64,000 nt of DNA from Neobacillus niacini (GTDB lineage Bacteria; Bacillota; Bacilli; Bacillales; Cytobacillaceae). The translations under genes and the position numbers were made by a program. Location of the stretch: contig NZ_JAUSZN010000001.1 of the NCBI RefSeq assembly GCF_030817595.1, positions 4,781,501 through 4,845,500 of the forward strand. The letters are read 5' to 3'. Numbering within the stretch: the stretch's first letter is position 1; each line of letters starts with the position of its first letter. Shown here in pieces: positions 16,695-26,378 of this stretch. The notes beneath the pieces are model-generated. The model made no database searches. It was given only the letters and a program-made list of their open reading frames with translations, and was not told the DNA's origin.

Positions 16695-17684
16695 ATGAAT
16701 ATTCTAAAGACAATTAAAAAAATCCCAGGTGGATTAATGTTAGTCCCATTAATTTTAGGAGCACTTGTCCATACGTTTACTCCTGGAGCAGGAGAGTATT
16801 TTGGAGGATTTACGAATGGATTGATATCAGGTACGGTTCCAATTTTAGCAGTTTGGTTCTTCTGTATGGGTGCAAGTATCAATATTAAAGCATCAGGTAA
16901 GGTTTTACTTAAATCAGGAACACTTGTCGTGACAAAGATAGCGGTTGCATGGATCGTTGCTGTTATTGTCATGCAATTCCTGCCAGTTGATGGAATACAA
17001 ACAGGTATATTTGCTGGGTTCTCAGTTCTAGCGCTAGTAGCTGCAATGGATATGACAAATGGTGGTCTTTATGCTTCTATTATGCAACAATATGGTTCAA
17101 AAGAAGATGCAGGTGCATTCGTATTAATGTCGCTTGAATCAGGTCCGTTAGTAACGATGTTGATTTTAGGTAGTACAGGTGTAGCAGTTTTTGAACCACA
17201 AGCATTCGTTGGTGCAGTATTACCGTTCCTAATTGGTTTCACTCTTGGTAACCTTGATAAAGATTTACGTGAATTCTTCAGCAGAGCAACTGAAACAATG
17301 ATTCCATTCTTTGGTTTTGCTTTAGGTAACACAATTGACTTAGCGGTAATTGGAAAAACTGGCCTAAGTGGTATTTTACTAGGCGTTCTCGTCATCATCA
17401 TTACAGGTGTTCCATTGATGCTAGCTGATAAATTTATCGGAAAAGGTAATGGTACAGCAGGACTTGCTGCTTCTAGTACAGCCGGGGCTGCGGTAGCCAA
17501 CCCAATGCTTATTGCCGAAATGAAACCGGAATTTCTAACTGCAGCACAATCAGCTACTGCGATGGTGGCAACAGCAGTCATCGTTACTTCGATAGTAGTA
17601 CCGATATTGACAGCCTATTATTCTAAATATATGAAACAGAAAAATGGTGAGTTAGGTACAAAGGGGAAAAAGCTTACGGCTTAA
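16695..17684 (+). CDS. kdgT: 2-keto-3-deoxygluconate permease
   Basis: This 329-aa protein has about ten membrane spans and is a KdgT-family H+ symporter for KDG. Typical segments are [20 protein letters not shown] at the start, [14 protein letters not shown], the mid-protein [18 protein letters not shown], and [17 protein letters not shown] near residue 260. It sits between yhcH and kdgK in the pathway operon. The ribosome site GAGAGG is modest. Confidence 0.95.
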   Translation: MNILKTIKKIPGGLMLVPLILGALVHTFTPGAGEYFGGFTNGLISGTVPILAVWFFCMGASINIKASGKVLLKSGTLVVTKIAVAWIVAVIVMQFLPVDGIQTGIFAGFSVLALVAAMDMTNGGLYASIMQQYGSKEDAGAFVLMSLESGPLVTMLILGSTGVAVFEPQAFVGAVLPFLIGFTLGNLDKDLREFFSRATETMIPFFGFALGNTIDLAVIGKTGLSGILLGVLVIIITGVPLMLADKFIGKGNGTAGLAASSTAGAAVANPMLIAEMKPEFLTAAQSATAMVATAVIVTSIVVPILTAYYSKYMKQKNGELGTKGKKLTA

Positions 17685-17737
17685 CAAACTAGGGGAGACA
17701 TATCTATGTCTCTCTTTAAATTCAGGGAGGAAATCAC

Positions 17738-18688
17738 ATGAGTCGAATTATTACTGTAGGGGAACCGATGGCACTTTTTGTTGCAGAGCAAGAGGGTCCA
17801 TTGGAAAATGTTAATCGTTTTGATCGTTATGTTGCAGGTGCTGAGGTCAACTTCTCTATCGGGATGTCTCGTTTAGGACATCAGGTTACGTATATTACCA
17901 AATTGGGAAGCGATCCATTCGGGAGAAACATCGAAAAGTTTCTTCAAAGCAACGAAATTGATACTAGTTATGTAACCTATGATCCTAGTTATTTAACGGG
18001 AATGCAGTGGAAACAAAAGGTGTCAAGCGGTGACCCGGAAGTGTTCTCCGCGCGCAAGAATTCTGCGGCGTCACATATGGACCTTGACACCATCAAAAAC
18101 CTAAACTGGGATGGCTTCGACCATATTCATTTAACAGGTATCCCACCAGCATTGTCCTCTGGGTGTCGGGAGATGGTCTATGAATTGATGAAAGAGGCAC
18201 GCACAAGAGGTGTGCAAATTTCGTATGATCCTAACCTGCGTCCAGGTCTCTGGTCTGATAAACAAGAAATGGCCCGAGTTATTAATGACCTAGCTTGTCA
18301 TGCCGACATTGTTCTTCCTGGTATTGAAGAAGGGAAGCTGTTAACAGGTAGCGAAGATGTTCATGAGATTGCGGCTCACTATCATGCTGCAGGAGTAAAA
18401 ACCGTTGTCATCAAGCTTGGGGCAAAAGGTGCTTTTACCAGCTCTGAAGGAGAACAATTTTATACGGAGGGTTTCCCTGTAGAGAAGGTAGTCGACACAG
18501 TAGGAGCAGGTGATGGCTTCGCGGTTGGTGTGGTCAGCGCTATACTGGAAGGTCTACCTATCCAGGAGGCTGTTAAACGTGGTGCCGCAATTGGGGCTCT
18601 TGCTGTTATGTCACCTGGAGATAATGACGGATTACCTGATCGAGAGAGTTTAGAAGGTTATATGAAAGGCTCAAAAGTAGAGCTTTAG
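17738..18688 (+). CDS. kdgK: 2-dehydro-3-deoxygluconokinase
   Basis: This 316-aa PfkB-family kinase phosphorylates KDG to KDPG. The substrate-side GAEVNFSIGMSRLGH near residue 35 and the C-terminal DTVGAGDGFAVG, with its catalytic Asp and anion hole, are clear. YDPNLRPGLW is typical of sugar-acid kinases. It is the last plus-strand gene before a terminator. A strong AGGGAGG precedes the ATG. Confidence 0.95.
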   Translation: MSRIITVGEPMALFVAEQEGPLENVNRFDRYVAGAEVNFSIGMSRLGHQVTYITKLGSDPFGRNIEKFLQSNEIDTSYVTYDPSYLTGMQWKQKVSSGDPEVFSARKNSAASHMDLDTIKNLNWDGFDHIHLTGIPPALSSGCREMVYELMKEARTRGVQISYDPNLRPGLWSDKQEMARVINDLACHADIVLPGIEEGKLLTGSEDVHEIAAHYHAAGVKTVVIKLGAKGAFTSSEGEQFYTEGFPVEKVVDTVGAGDGFAVGVVSAILEGLPIQEAVKRGAAIGALAVMSPGDNDGLPDRESLEGYMKGSKVEL

Positions 18689-18697
18689 TTTTCGATT

Positions 18698-18745
18698 GCA
18701 AAAGTAGAGGAAACCATTTTTATGTTTCCTTTGCTTTTGCTTTTA
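18698..18745 (+). terminator. Terminator of the kduI-kdgK operon
   Basis: GCAAAAG...AGGAAAC and GTTTCCT...CTTTTGC give a two-part stem followed by TTTT. Confidence 0.75.
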
Positions 18746-18757
18746 GTGTTCAATCAT

Positions 18758-18790
18758 AAAAAAAGGTATTCTCGAAGGAATGAGAATACC
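18758..18790 (-). terminator. Terminator of kdgR
   Basis: On the minus strand, GGTATTCTC and GAGAATACC arms are followed by a run of seven T's. It faces the plus-strand terminator of kdgK. Confidence 0.8.
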
Positions 18791-18798
18791 ACTTATCA

Positions 18799-19563
18799 TT
18801 AAGAACCAGAGTATCCTAGGTTCCTTGAGATTGCTAGACTATACTGTTTCATTTTTTCAATTAAGGTATGGTTGATCAATTCCATTGTCACACGATTACT
18901 TGGGCCTGAAATACTAAAGCTTGCAATGATTTTTCCTTTATGATCATAGATTGGTGCAGCAATACACCTTAAAACCTCTTCATTTTCGGAATTATCTAAT
19001 GCATAACCTTGTTGCTTAACCAGTTCAATTTCTTTTAAAAAGGCTTCTTTTGAGGTGATCGTGTACGGGGTCTTTGGAATAAACTCCGTTTTTGAAATCA
19101 CTTGATCAACATGCTCTGGAGTAGCGCCTGAAAGTAATACTTTTCCAACACCTGTACAATACATGGGAGCTCTGCTTCCAATGCGGGAATACATTCGGAT
19201 GGTCTGATTGCTTTCAATTTTATCAATATAAATCACTTCTCCGTGATCTTCTATGCATAAGTGAACGGTTTCGTTGACTTCTTGTGATAGTTTCTCGAGA
19301 TAAGGTTTTGCTATCGTCACAATACTTGAGTTATTTAATAGATTCCTTGAAAGAAAGAGGACCTGTAATCCGAGTTTATATTTGTCTGTTTCTTCATCTT
19401 TTACAACATAATTCATACTTACTAACGTAGCTAACAGACGATGAATTGTACTTTTTGTTAGACCAACCTGCTCTGTCAGACGTGCAATTTGAATGCCATC
19501 TGGGTACTCAGAAAGCTTGTTTAATATGGTTAGGGCACGTTCAATTGATTGGACATTAGACAT
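18799..19563 (-). CDS. kdgR: IclR family repressor, KdgR-like
   Basis: This 254-aa regulator has an N-terminal winged helix (GIQIARLTEQVGLTKSTIHRL region, residues 20-60) and an IclR effector domain with typical VHLCIEDHGEVIYIDKIES, GSRAPMYCTGVGKVLL and IASFSISGPSNR segments. It is divergent from kdgA and next to the KDG operon, so KDG or KDPG is the likely effector. A GTTCT-N7-GGAAC site in the divergent promoter matches a site upstream of kduI, which supports autoregulation and control of both operons. Confidence 0.88.
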   Translation of the reverse strand: MSNVQSIERALTILNKLSEYPDGIQIARLTEQVGLTKSTIHRLLATLVSMNYVVKDEETDKYKLGLQVLFLSRNLLNNSSIVTIAKPYLEKLSQEVNETVHLCIEDHGEVIYIDKIESNQTIRMYSRIGSRAPMYCTGVGKVLLSGATPEHVDQVISKTEFIPKTPYTITSKEAFLKEIELVKQQGYALDNSENEEVLRCIAAPIYDHKGKIIASFSISGPSNRVTMELINHTLIEKMKQYSLAISRNLGYSGS

Positions 19564-19613
19564 GACAATCTACCTCTTTTATTGGGGATAATTAAATGAT
19601 ATTCTTTTACTAT

Positions 19614-19630
19614 GTTCTTTATTATGGAAC
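19614..19630. promoter_or_regulatory. KdgR-type operator in the kdgR-kdgA divergent promoter
   Basis: GTTCT-N7-GGAAC lies within the longer palindrome ATGTTC-N9-GAACAT (19612-19632). Arm length and spacing equal those of the site upstream of kduI. Confidence 0.65.
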
Positions 19631-19721
19631 ATCATTCTACTATATGATACGTTAATTATAGGCTATTTGTAAAATTGATAATTTATTAATGTAAATTTTT
19701 TGAGGAAAAGAAGGGGTGGAC

Positions 19722-20372
19722 ATGATGAAAAAATTAACGAATTTATCGAAACTGACAGAATGTGGAGTTGTCGCTGTTGTAAGGGCAGATTCAAAAGAAG
19801 AGGCTGTTAAGATTTCTGAAGCCTGTGTAGAAGGCGGTATTAAAGGAATTGAGGTTACCTTTACTGTGCAGGGAGCCGATGAAGTTATTAAAGAATTAGC
19901 TTCCTTTTATAAGGATAATAGTGATGTTGTGATTGGGGCAGGAACAGTTCTTGATGCTACAACCGCGAGAATTGCGATTCTAGCAGGGGCGGAATTCGTT
20001 GTTAGTCCTGCATTTGATGCTGAAACAGCAAAGCTATGTAACCTCTATCAAGTGCCTTATATGCCAGGCTGCATGACCCTCACTGAGATTAAACGTGCAC
20101 TAGAAGCTGGAGTGGATATCGTTAAATTGTTCCCTGGAAATGCATTTGGTCCTGATTTCGTAAAGGCCGTCAAAGCACCACTTCCACAAGTAAACATCAT
20201 GCCAACTGGCGGAGTAGATTTAAATAACGTAGAACAATGGATCAAAAACGGATGCGTCGCCGTAGGAGTAGGCGGCAACCTAATAGCACCAGCCAAAACA
20301 GGAGAATACAACAAAATTACCGAATATGCAAAGCAGTATATTGCTAAGGTGCAGGCTGCTAGAGAGGCTTAA
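19722..20372 (+). CDS. kdgA: 2-dehydro-3-deoxyphosphogluconate aldolase
   Basis: KdgA splits KDPG into pyruvate and glyceraldehyde-3-phosphate and completes the pathway. The 216-aa length is usual. The Schiff-base Lys lies in DIVKLFPGNAFGP (about residue 135), the catalytic Glu in GIEVTFT near residue 45, and the phosphate site in MPTGGVDLNN and VGVGGNL. ATG at 19722 follows AAGGGG; the GTG at 19716 overlaps that site. It is transcribed away from kdgR. Confidence 0.94.
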   Translation: MMKKLTNLSKLTECGVVAVVRADSKEEAVKISEACVEGGIKGIEVTFTVQGADEVIKELASFYKDNSDVVIGAGTVLDATTARIAILAGAEFVVSPAFDAETAKLCNLYQVPYMPGCMTLTEIKRALEAGVDIVKLFPGNAFGPDFVKAVKAPLPQVNIMPTGGVDLNNVEQWIKNGCVAVGVGGNLIAPAKTGEYNKITEYAKQYIAKVQAAREA

Positions 20373-20381
20373 AGAAAAATG

Positions 20382-20441
20382 GGGACGGTTCTCGTAGTCC
20401 ACTTTTGGTGGTCAACGGGGACGTTCTCGTGGATTAAATTT
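20382..20441 (+). repeat. GGGGACGGTTCT-family repeat, copy 3
   Basis: GGGGACGGTTCTCGTAG is followed by a second head-on element, CGGGGACGTTCTCGTGG. It lies between kdgA and the aldo/keto reductase gene. Confidence 0.65.
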
Positions 20442-20468
20442 AGGAGTATGTAACGAGGAGGAACTAAT

Positions 20469-21308
20469 ATGATGCCAACGAGTTTAAAAGACACTGTTAC
20501 CTTACATAATGGAGTGAAAATGCCATGGATGGGATTAGGCGTTTTTAAAGTAACCGACGGGGAAGAGGTTATCGAGTCTGTAAAAGCTGCAATAAGGAAT
20601 GGATACATTAGTATCGACACCGCCTCTTTTTATAAGAATGAAGAAGGTGTTGGACAAGCCATTAAAGAATCTGGTGTTCCCCGTGAAGAATTGTTTATTA
20701 CTACAAAGGTTTGGAATGCCGATCAAGGTTATGAATCAACCTTACAAGCCTTCGAAACAAGTCTCGATAAACTTGGGCTTGATTACTTGGATCTTTATTT
20801 AATTCACTGGCCTGGTAAAGATAAATACAAAGAAACATGGAAAGCTTTCGAAGAGCTGTATAAACAAGGGCGTGTGCGTGCCATTGGTGTCTGCAATTTC
20901 CAAGTTCACCATTTAGAGGATTTAATCGCTTCTGCTGAAATTAAACCAATGGTCAACCAGGTAGAGTTCCATCCACATTTAACTCAAAAAGAGCTTCTAT
21001 CCTATTGTAAAGCCGAAGGGATTCAACTTGAAGCATGGTCGCCATTGAAACAAGGTCAGCTTCTAAATCATCCTGTTCTTGAAGATATCGCTCAAAAGTA
21101 CAATAAATCCGTCGCACAAGTTATCTTGCGCTGGGATCTTCAACATGGTGTTGTTACGATTCCAAAGTCTGTTAAAGAACAACGAATTATTGATAACGCA
21201 AATGTCTTTGATTTTGAATTATCCGCAGAAGATATGGAAAAAATTGATGGGCTAAATGAAGACAGTCGTGCTGGATCACATCCGGATACAATGAGCGTTG
21301 GCTTTTAA
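20469..21308 (+). CDS. Aldo/keto reductase (AKR5-type)
   Basis: This 279-aa (alpha/beta)8 NADPH-dependent oxidoreductase has the catalytic tetrad regions: Asp and Tyr in DTASFYKNE, Lys in FITTKVWN, His in YLIHWPG. The family signature [14 protein letters not shown] is clear. The C-terminal [17 protein letters not shown] holds the NADP phosphate-binding residues. Relatives reduce methylglyoxal, diketogluconate and other aldehydes. It has a strong AGGAGG. It lies beside the KDG genes but after a repeat, so membership of that pathway is uncertain. Confidence 0.92.
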   Translation: MMPTSLKDTVTLHNGVKMPWMGLGVFKVTDGEEVIESVKAAIRNGYISIDTASFYKNEEGVGQAIKESGVPREELFITTKVWNADQGYESTLQAFETSLDKLGLDYLDLYLIHWPGKDKYKETWKAFEELYKQGRVRAIGVCNFQVHHLEDLIASAEIKPMVNQVEFHPHLTQKELLSYCKAEGIQLEAWSPLKQGQLLNHPVLEDIAQKYNKSVAQVILRWDLQHGVVTIPKSVKEQRIIDNANVFDFELSAEDMEKIDGLNEDSRAGSHPDTMSVGF

Positions 21309-21310
21309 TG

Positions 21311-21357
21311 AAAAGAAGCACGGGGACCGTTGTAGCGGTTCTCGTGCTTCTTTTTTT
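21311..21357 (+). terminator. Terminator formed by a GGGGACGGTTCT-family element (copy 4)
   Basis: GAAGCACGGGGACCG and CGGTTCTCGTGCTTC make a long stem with a six-base loop, followed by TTTTTTTATG. The dispersed repeat core has been built into, or used as, the terminator of the reductase gene. Confidence 0.8.
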
Positions 21358-21388
21358 ATGTACTAGAATTGATTGGCCATGGGGGAAA

Positions 21389-21463
21389 CAATAGGGACGG
21401 TTCTGTCGGTATTTTTCCCAGATTTACCTGTAGTGTTACCGTGAGAGCCGTCCCTGTTGTCTT
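21389..21463 (-). repeat. GGGGACGGTTCT-family repeat, full-length copy 5
   Basis: CAATAGGGACGGTTCT and GAGAGCCGTCCCTGTTG are inverted ends around GTCGGTATTTTTCCCAGATTT. It closely parallels copy 6 at 29458 and may terminate the minus-strand HAD gene. Confidence 0.7.
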
Positions 21464-22322
21464 ATTGATTCAGAATAAACTGTTCCAAAGCATAGGAGAC
21501 CCCATTTTCAGAATTGGAAAGTGTTACTGCTTTGCAAAGTTGTTTCACTGCTGGGTCTGCATTCCCCATGGCGATTGAGAGTCCAGCTACTTTGAGCATA
21601 GGGATGTCATTGAAGCTGTCTCCCATTGCCACGGTATCATCCATAGAAATACGATAATAGTCTGCGACCATTTTTAGGGCATTTCCTTTATTTCCATCCT
21701 GATCCATCACTTCGATGTTCATTGGACCTGAAGAAGTGGCGGCAGCTCCGGAAATATTGCTAAGGTACGTAGTTAGCTCTGACTTTTTCTGTTGATTTAA
21801 AGTAAGGATAAAGAATTTTTGAACTTTCATGTCTTCTCGGCCGAACAATTCATGATAATCTCGAAAATACTTAATTAGGTCAGACTGCTGTGGTTGTTCG
21901 GTAATCCTTTTAAAGAGTTCATCTGAGAGGCCATCGACTTTTATGGTATCCCCTTGGAGGTCAGTGTTCACGCGCTCCGACCAGTCTTCAGGTACAAAGA
22001 TTCCCTGATTGGTATAGATACGATAAGGAGCTCTCACGTCATCTAATTTTTTTGCGATTTGCATGATATTATCCCGACTCATAGAAACGCTACCTAATAA
22101 TTTTCCTTCAGCTTGAACAACCGTTCCGTTGCTTCCTGCCAAGGGGCAAGAGAGCTGATATTTTTTAAGGATTTCTTGAATATCTTCAGGGGCACGTCCA
22201 GAGCATATCATCACAATATGTCCCTGGCTTTGTGCCGTTCGTATAGCCTGCACATTTTCCTCAGTAATGTATGTATGTTCGGACAGTAGGGTACCGTCCA
22301 AATCAATCGCAATTAGTTTCAT
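21462..22322 (-). CDS. Cof-type HAD-IIB sugar-phosphate phosphatase
   Basis: This 286-aa HAD hydrolase has motif I (LIAIDLDGTLL, nucleophile and acid Asp), motif II near CSGRAPE, a C2B cap, and motifs III and IV in KGNALK and AMGDSFNDIPML. Cof-type enzymes dephosphorylate sugar phosphates and cofactors in the cytoplasm. I choose the ATG whose codon starts at 22322, eight bases after GAGGAG, over the GTG that overlaps the ribosome site. A PTS gene lies upstream on the same strand, but 256 bases and a hairpin separate them. Confidence 0.92.
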   Translation of the reverse strand: MKLIAIDLDGTLLSEHTYITEENVQAIRTAQSQGHIVMICSGRAPEDIQEILKKYQLSCPLAGSNGTVVQAEGKLLGSVSMSRDNIMQIAKKLDDVRAPYRIYTNQGIFVPEDWSERVNTDLQGDTIKVDGLSDELFKRITEQPQQSDLIKYFRDYHELFGREDMKVQKFFILTLNQQKKSELTTYLSNISGAAATSSGPMNIEVMDQDGNKGNALKMVADYYRISMDDTVAMGDSFNDIPMLKVAGLSIAMGNADPAVKQLCKAVTLSNSENGVSYALEQFILNQ

Positions 22323-22440
22323 ATCTGTCACTCCTCATTGAAAAGTCCTTCATGACCACTACTTGGAATGGTCTTGATTCACTATGTAACGTACCCGAGA
22401 TATACAGTAGCATATTGTTTTTTGTGGTTCTCGGTAAAGA

Positions 22441-22478
22441 AGTAATGCTTGACCACTTAAAAGCAGTCAAGCATTACT
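22441..22478 (-). terminator. Hairpin between the PTS and HAD genes
   Basis: AGTAATGCTTGAC and GTCAAGCATTACT are perfect 13-base arms around a 12-base loop. Only a weak T-tract follows on the minus strand, so termination is likely but not certain. Confidence 0.55.
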
Positions 22479-22578
22479 ATAGCATATAATCGACTTGTTT
22501 ATTTGTTTTGATGAACGAATATGATTGCAGTTGGATAACATCTATTGGTTGAAAGTCTTAAATAGTTGCTTCATTAAT

Positions 22579-23973
22579 TTAGCTGATTTTCTTTAAAGCA
22601 CTTACATTTTGTGATTCGCTAGTTCCTGTTTTTTTTACAAGAATATACGTAATGGCGAACGAAGTACCGATTGCAATGGCAATTCCAATTAATGCATATG
22701 GGAAGTATGGTCCAACATAAGCGACTAAACTCACAATACTTGAAAGGATATAACCATAAATTCTAACTCCCATTGTAGCAAAGAATGTGGAAGCTACTGC
22801 ACTACCAATTGTACATGCGATAAACGCTTTCTTATTTTTAATTAGTACACCGAATAAAGCTGGTTCTGTAATCCCTAGAAGAGCAGAAACACTTGCTGAA
22901 AGAGCAATCGTTTTTTCTGTTTTGCTCTTCGCTTTGAAAAACATCGCAAAGGTTGCACCTGCAATGGCCATGTTTGTCATAAACATCATAGGCATTAGCA
23001 TATCAAAGCCTTTATCGGCGAAGTTTTGAAGCGCAATTGGAGTGATCGCGTGGTGCACACCGAATACAATTTCAATTGGTCTTGTTGCACCCATCACAAC
23101 TCCCGCTAAGATAGGAGAAATATTAAACAATCCTTCAACCATAGCCGCGATTCCTTTTCCTACATAACTTCCTAGTGGTCCAGAAACGATTAACGCAAAA
23201 GGAATAGCAATAAATAAAGTTAATGTAGGGGTAAATACAGTTCTCAACACGTTAGGCATATATTTATCTACCCATTTGTGAATATAGCTTAATGCCCAAA
23301 CAGACAAAATGACAGGAATAACATTACCGGCATAATTTATGACTGGTACCGGTAAACCAAGAAAATGAAATTGACTAATTTCGCCCAATTTTGCCGCATC
23401 ATTTAAGGTTGGATACATAAAGCCGGCTGCAATCGCAATGGCAAGATATTGATTGGTTTTAAAAATTTTCCCTGCGGAAGCCGCTAGGAAGAATGGTAAG
23501 AAATAAAAGACGCTGCTTGCTACCAAGTCTAAGATTTTTACGGTTTCAGTGTCCGCTGATAATACCTTTAATGCAATCAGACCAGCGATAAGCCCTTTAA
23601 GCATCCCGGCACCAGCGATTGCAGGAACGATTGGTCCGAATGTACCTGACACAACATCAAATAATCGTCCGAAGAAACCTTTTTTCTTATCACTTTCTTG
23701 CTCGTTTTCTTGCTCTCCGTCGATCCCTAGTTCATCGGTTAAAACGGTATAATACTTTTGTACATTTGTACCAACGATGATTTGATATTGATCGCTTTGA
23801 AGTTGCTCTCCGATAACTCCCTGCAATTGTTTCACTTTATCGTGTTCTATTAATGATTGATCATATAAATCAAAACGCAGCCTGGTCATACAATGCCAAG
23901 CTTTTTTAATGTTGTCTCTACCACCGACATAATCGATGATTTTTAGTACCGTATCTTTTTCTTTCACGTTCAT
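22579..23973 (-). CDS. PTS transporter EIIBC, glucose/glucoside superfamily
   Basis: The 464-aa protein has an N-terminal EIIB domain with the phosphorylated Cys28 in HCMTRLRF, a charged linker (about residues 85-100), and an EIIC membrane domain with about ten spans. Typical blocks are GPIVPAIAGAGMLKGL, RPIEIVFGVHHAITPI and GITEPALFGVLI. It lacks an EIIA domain, so it must borrow one. It is divergent from a mannonate-dehydratase-like gene and probably under the same GntR regulator and cre site. The sugar is not clear from sequence; sucrose/trehalose/beta-glucoside-type specificity is possible. Confidence 0.9.
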   Translation of the reverse strand: MNVKEKDTVLKIIDYVGGRDNIKKAWHCMTRLRFDLYDQSLIEHDKVKQLQGVIGEQLQSDQYQIIVGTNVQKYYTVLTDELGIDGEQENEQESDKKKGFFGRLFDVVSGTFGPIVPAIAGAGMLKGLIAGLIALKVLSADTETVKILDLVASSVFYFLPFFLAASAGKIFKTNQYLAIAIAAGFMYPTLNDAAKLGEISQFHFLGLPVPVINYAGNVIPVILSVWALSYIHKWVDKYMPNVLRTVFTPTLTLFIAIPFALIVSGPLGSYVGKGIAAMVEGLFNISPILAGVVMGATRPIEIVFGVHHAITPIALQNFADKGFDMLMPMMFMTNMAIAGATFAMFFKAKSKTEKTIALSASVSALLGITEPALFGVLIKNKKAFIACTIGSAVASTFFATMGVRIYGYILSSIVSLVAYVGPYFPYALIGIAIAIGTSFAITYILVKKTGTSESQNVSALKKIS

Positions 23974-24284
23974 TCATCCCCTTATATGCATTATTTATAA
24001 ACTTTCCTAAATAATCGATACTAAATTGCAATTCGAATTGACACGCCAATAATAGCATAATAAAAAACACTTTGAAAACGGTTTAAAAAAACCAAAAAAA
24101 TAAGAAAAACCTTGTCATATCAAGGTTTCACCGCTATGCTTTTTAAAAATTGGTACGGAAAATTGCTTGAATATAACGACTTGCCATACCAAATTGACGC
24201 TGGTGTTTTTACTGTGTTTTAATTTAGATAATAAATTGCTTCGATTTGACATAGTGCAATTTACAAAGAGAGGAAGAATCACAG
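23974..24284. promoter_or_regulatory. Divergent control region of the PTS and dehydratase genes
   Basis: This 311-base region holds a perfect 12-mer palindrome CAATTCGAATTG at 24029-24040, a cre site at 24073-24086, and a spaced inverted pair TTGGTACGG / CCATACCAA (about 24150-24195). One of the palindromes is presumably the operator of the GntR protein encoded downstream of the dehydratase; which one is not clear. Confidence 0.5.
24073..24086. promoter_or_regulatory. cre site
   Basis: TGAAAACGGTTTAA matches 13 of 14 positions of the CcpA consensus and lies between divergent genes, so it could repress both. Confidence 0.6.
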
Positions 24285-25484
24285 TTGGAACCGACAATTA
24301 TAACAGATATAAAATCATTTGTGACTAATCCGCATAGACATAATCTTATTGTAGTTAAAATAGAAACGAATAAAGGTATTTATGGATATGGTTGTGCAAC
24401 TTTCCAGCAACGTCCTTTAGCTGTACAAACCATTATAGATGAATATTTAAAACCGCTATTACTTAATCGTGACGCGAACAATATTGAAGACTTATGGCAA
24501 GTCATGATGGTTAATTCTTATTGGAGAAATGGCCCGGTGTTGAATAACGCTATCGCTGGTGTGGATATGGCTTTATGGGATATTAAAGCCAAATTAGCAG
24601 ATATGCCTCTTTATCAATTATTTGGAGGAAAGTCCAAAAACGCAATCGCAGCTTATACGCATGCCGATGGATTAACACTCGAAGAACTTTTTGCTAATGT
24701 GGATAAGTTGATCAAGAGGGGATTCCGCCATATTCGATGTCAATTAGGTTTGTATGGCGGCAAAAATCACAATATGCACTTAACAAAAGGTTTAAGTGAG
24801 GGAGAATACTTCGACCAAGACATCTATATGAGAGATGTCGTGGCGATGTTTAAGGCATTACGTGAAAGATACGGTTATGAAATTCATTTTCTTCATGATG
24901 TTCATGAAAGACTGTTTCCTAACCAAGCACTTCAATTGGCCAAAGATCTTGAACCCTATAAGCTTTTCTTTTTAGAAGATATTTTACCTCCTGATCAGAA
25001 TGAGTGGTTATCTCAATTACGAGCACAATGTACGACACCTATCGCGACAGGGGAATTATTTAATAATCCAACTGAGTGGAGAAATCTGATTGTCAATCGT
25101 CAAATCGATTTCATTCGTTGCCATGTTTCACAAATCGGAGGAATTACACCTGCACTAAAACTTGCTGCACTTTGTGAGAATTTTGGTGTTCGTATTGCTT
25201 GGCATGGTCCATCTGATATGACTCCAATAGGGGTCGCTGTCAATACGCACTTAAATATTCATCTTCATAATGCAGCCATTCAAGAGATTCAAGAACCAGA
25301 TGAAAATACGAAGAAAATGTTCCCTAACTCTGTTGAGGTAGTGGATGGATATATTTATCCTATAGAAAGAGCGGGTATCGGAGTGGATTTTAATGAAGAC
25401 ATGGCCAAAGAATATCCGGTTATTTATCGTAAACATGAATGGACCCAATCACGTATTCCAAATGGCACTATCCACACACCCTAA
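24285..25484 (+). CDS. Enolase-superfamily sugar-acid dehydratase, mannonate dehydratase (ManD/RspA) type
   Basis: This 399-aa protein has the enolase-superfamily N-terminal lid and TIM barrel. Metal ligands fit Asp in [10 protein letters not shown], Glu in LEDILPPDQ and Glu in TGELFNNP, with the barrel-end His in [11 protein letters not shown]. These blocks match the ManD subgroup, which dehydrates D-mannonate (or D-gluconate) to KDG, linking it to kdgK and kdgA in this window. The region around the catalytic Arg reads [10 protein letters not shown] rather than the usual IRVQSGVPG, so activity may be low or shifted. The TTG start has a GAGGAA ribosome site. Confidence 0.82.
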   Translation: MEPTIITDIKSFVTNPHRHNLIVVKIETNKGIYGYGCATFQQRPLAVQTIIDEYLKPLLLNRDANNIEDLWQVMMVNSYWRNGPVLNNAIAGVDMALWDIKAKLADMPLYQLFGGKSKNAIAAYTHADGLTLEELFANVDKLIKRGFRHIRCQLGLYGGKNHNMHLTKGLSEGEYFDQDIYMRDVVAMFKALRERYGYEIHFLHDVHERLFPNQALQLAKDLEPYKLFFLEDILPPDQNEWLSQLRAQCTTPIATGELFNNPTEWRNLIVNRQIDFIRCHVSQIGGITPALKLAALCENFGVRIAWHGPSDMTPIGVAVNTHLNIHLHNAAIQEIQEPDENTKKMFPNSVEVVDGYIYPIERAGIGVDFNEDMAKEYPVIYRKHEWTQSRIPNGTIHTP

Positions 25485-25500
25485 GATATAGATTTTATCA

Positions 25501-25540
25501 AATACCTCTAGAGCATATACGCTTTAGGGGTATTTTAATT
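25501..25540 (+). terminator. Terminator after the dehydratase gene
   Basis: AATACCTCTA and TTAGGGGTATT pair with one G-U and are followed by TTAATTG, a weak T-tract. Confidence 0.6.
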
Positions 25541-25585
25541 GTAATGTGATAAAATAAATTAATTCTTTTATTTGAGGTAATTATT

Positions 25586-26299
25586 ATGAACAAACGTGAT
25601 TTCATTGCTGATGATATCCTAAGCAAGATTTATCAAAATAAATACAAAACTGGTGAAAAAATGCCTACAGAAAGGGATCTAGCTACACAATACGAGGTAT
25701 CGCGTTATACCATTCGAGAGGCATTAAAAAAACTTGTTAATATTGGATGTATCAAAATTGTTCAAGGATCAGGAATTTTCGTAAATGAAACAAGATATAA
25801 AAGTCCATTAATTTATAATTCATTAACCGAAAATAAATTCAAAGATATTCAATCTGAAATTATCTATTTAAAAAAGATTGTACCCGATAAAAACTTAGAA
25901 AAGATTTTTGATATAAACGGACATCACGCAAAATTATGGGAATATAAACGAGTTCGGATTGTTAACTACCACAAAATGCAAATTGAAACCACAAGATTAC
26001 CTTATTCTTATTTTCCGGATCTAAATGAAGAAGAAATAAAAAAATCTGTGCATGATTATGTGCAGCAATGTGATTATCAAATCTCTCACTTCATCACAAC
26101 CTATACTCCTGTAAATGTTACGAAAGAGGATGCGGCACTTCTTAACTGTAAAAAAGGGGTGGCTGCAATGAAAATAATAAATAGAGGAATTCTTCAAAAC
26201 GGTAGAGTGTTCGAATATAGCGAAATGATCAATTTGGATTATTCGGTTTCTTACTTTACACCTTTTAACCCTTATAGTCATAAATATAGAAAAAAATAA
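25586..26299 (+). CDS. GntR family regulator with UTRA domain (HutC type)
   Basis: This 237-aa protein has a winged-helix GntR domain at residues 1-70 with MPTERDLATQYEVSRYTIRE, and a UTRA ligand-binding domain from about residue 85 to the end. UTRA regulators sense sugar phosphates or sugar acids and usually repress neighbouring genes. It follows the dehydratase gene in the same direction and probably controls the divergent PTS and dehydratase promoters. Confidence 0.9.
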   Translation: MNKRDFIADDILSKIYQNKYKTGEKMPTERDLATQYEVSRYTIREALKKLVNIGCIKIVQGSGIFVNETRYKSPLIYNSLTENKFKDIQSEIIYLKKIVPDKNLEKIFDINGHHAKLWEYKRVRIVNYHKMQIETTRLPYSYFPDLNEEEIKKSVHDYVQQCDYQISHFITTYTPVNVTKEDAALLNCKKGVAAMKIINRGILQNGRVFEYSEMINLDYSVSYFTPFNPYSHKYRKK

Positions 26300-26378
26300 A
26301 AAACCGATGCCTGTAATCGACAAAATTTTTTCAAGAAAACAGGTAAAGGTTCTTATTTATGAGGTATTAAGGCGTTTT

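Noticed and set aside
17069..17581. 170-codon minus-strand frame
   Set aside because: It lies wholly inside kdgT, has no ribosome site and a composition typical of an antisense shadow.
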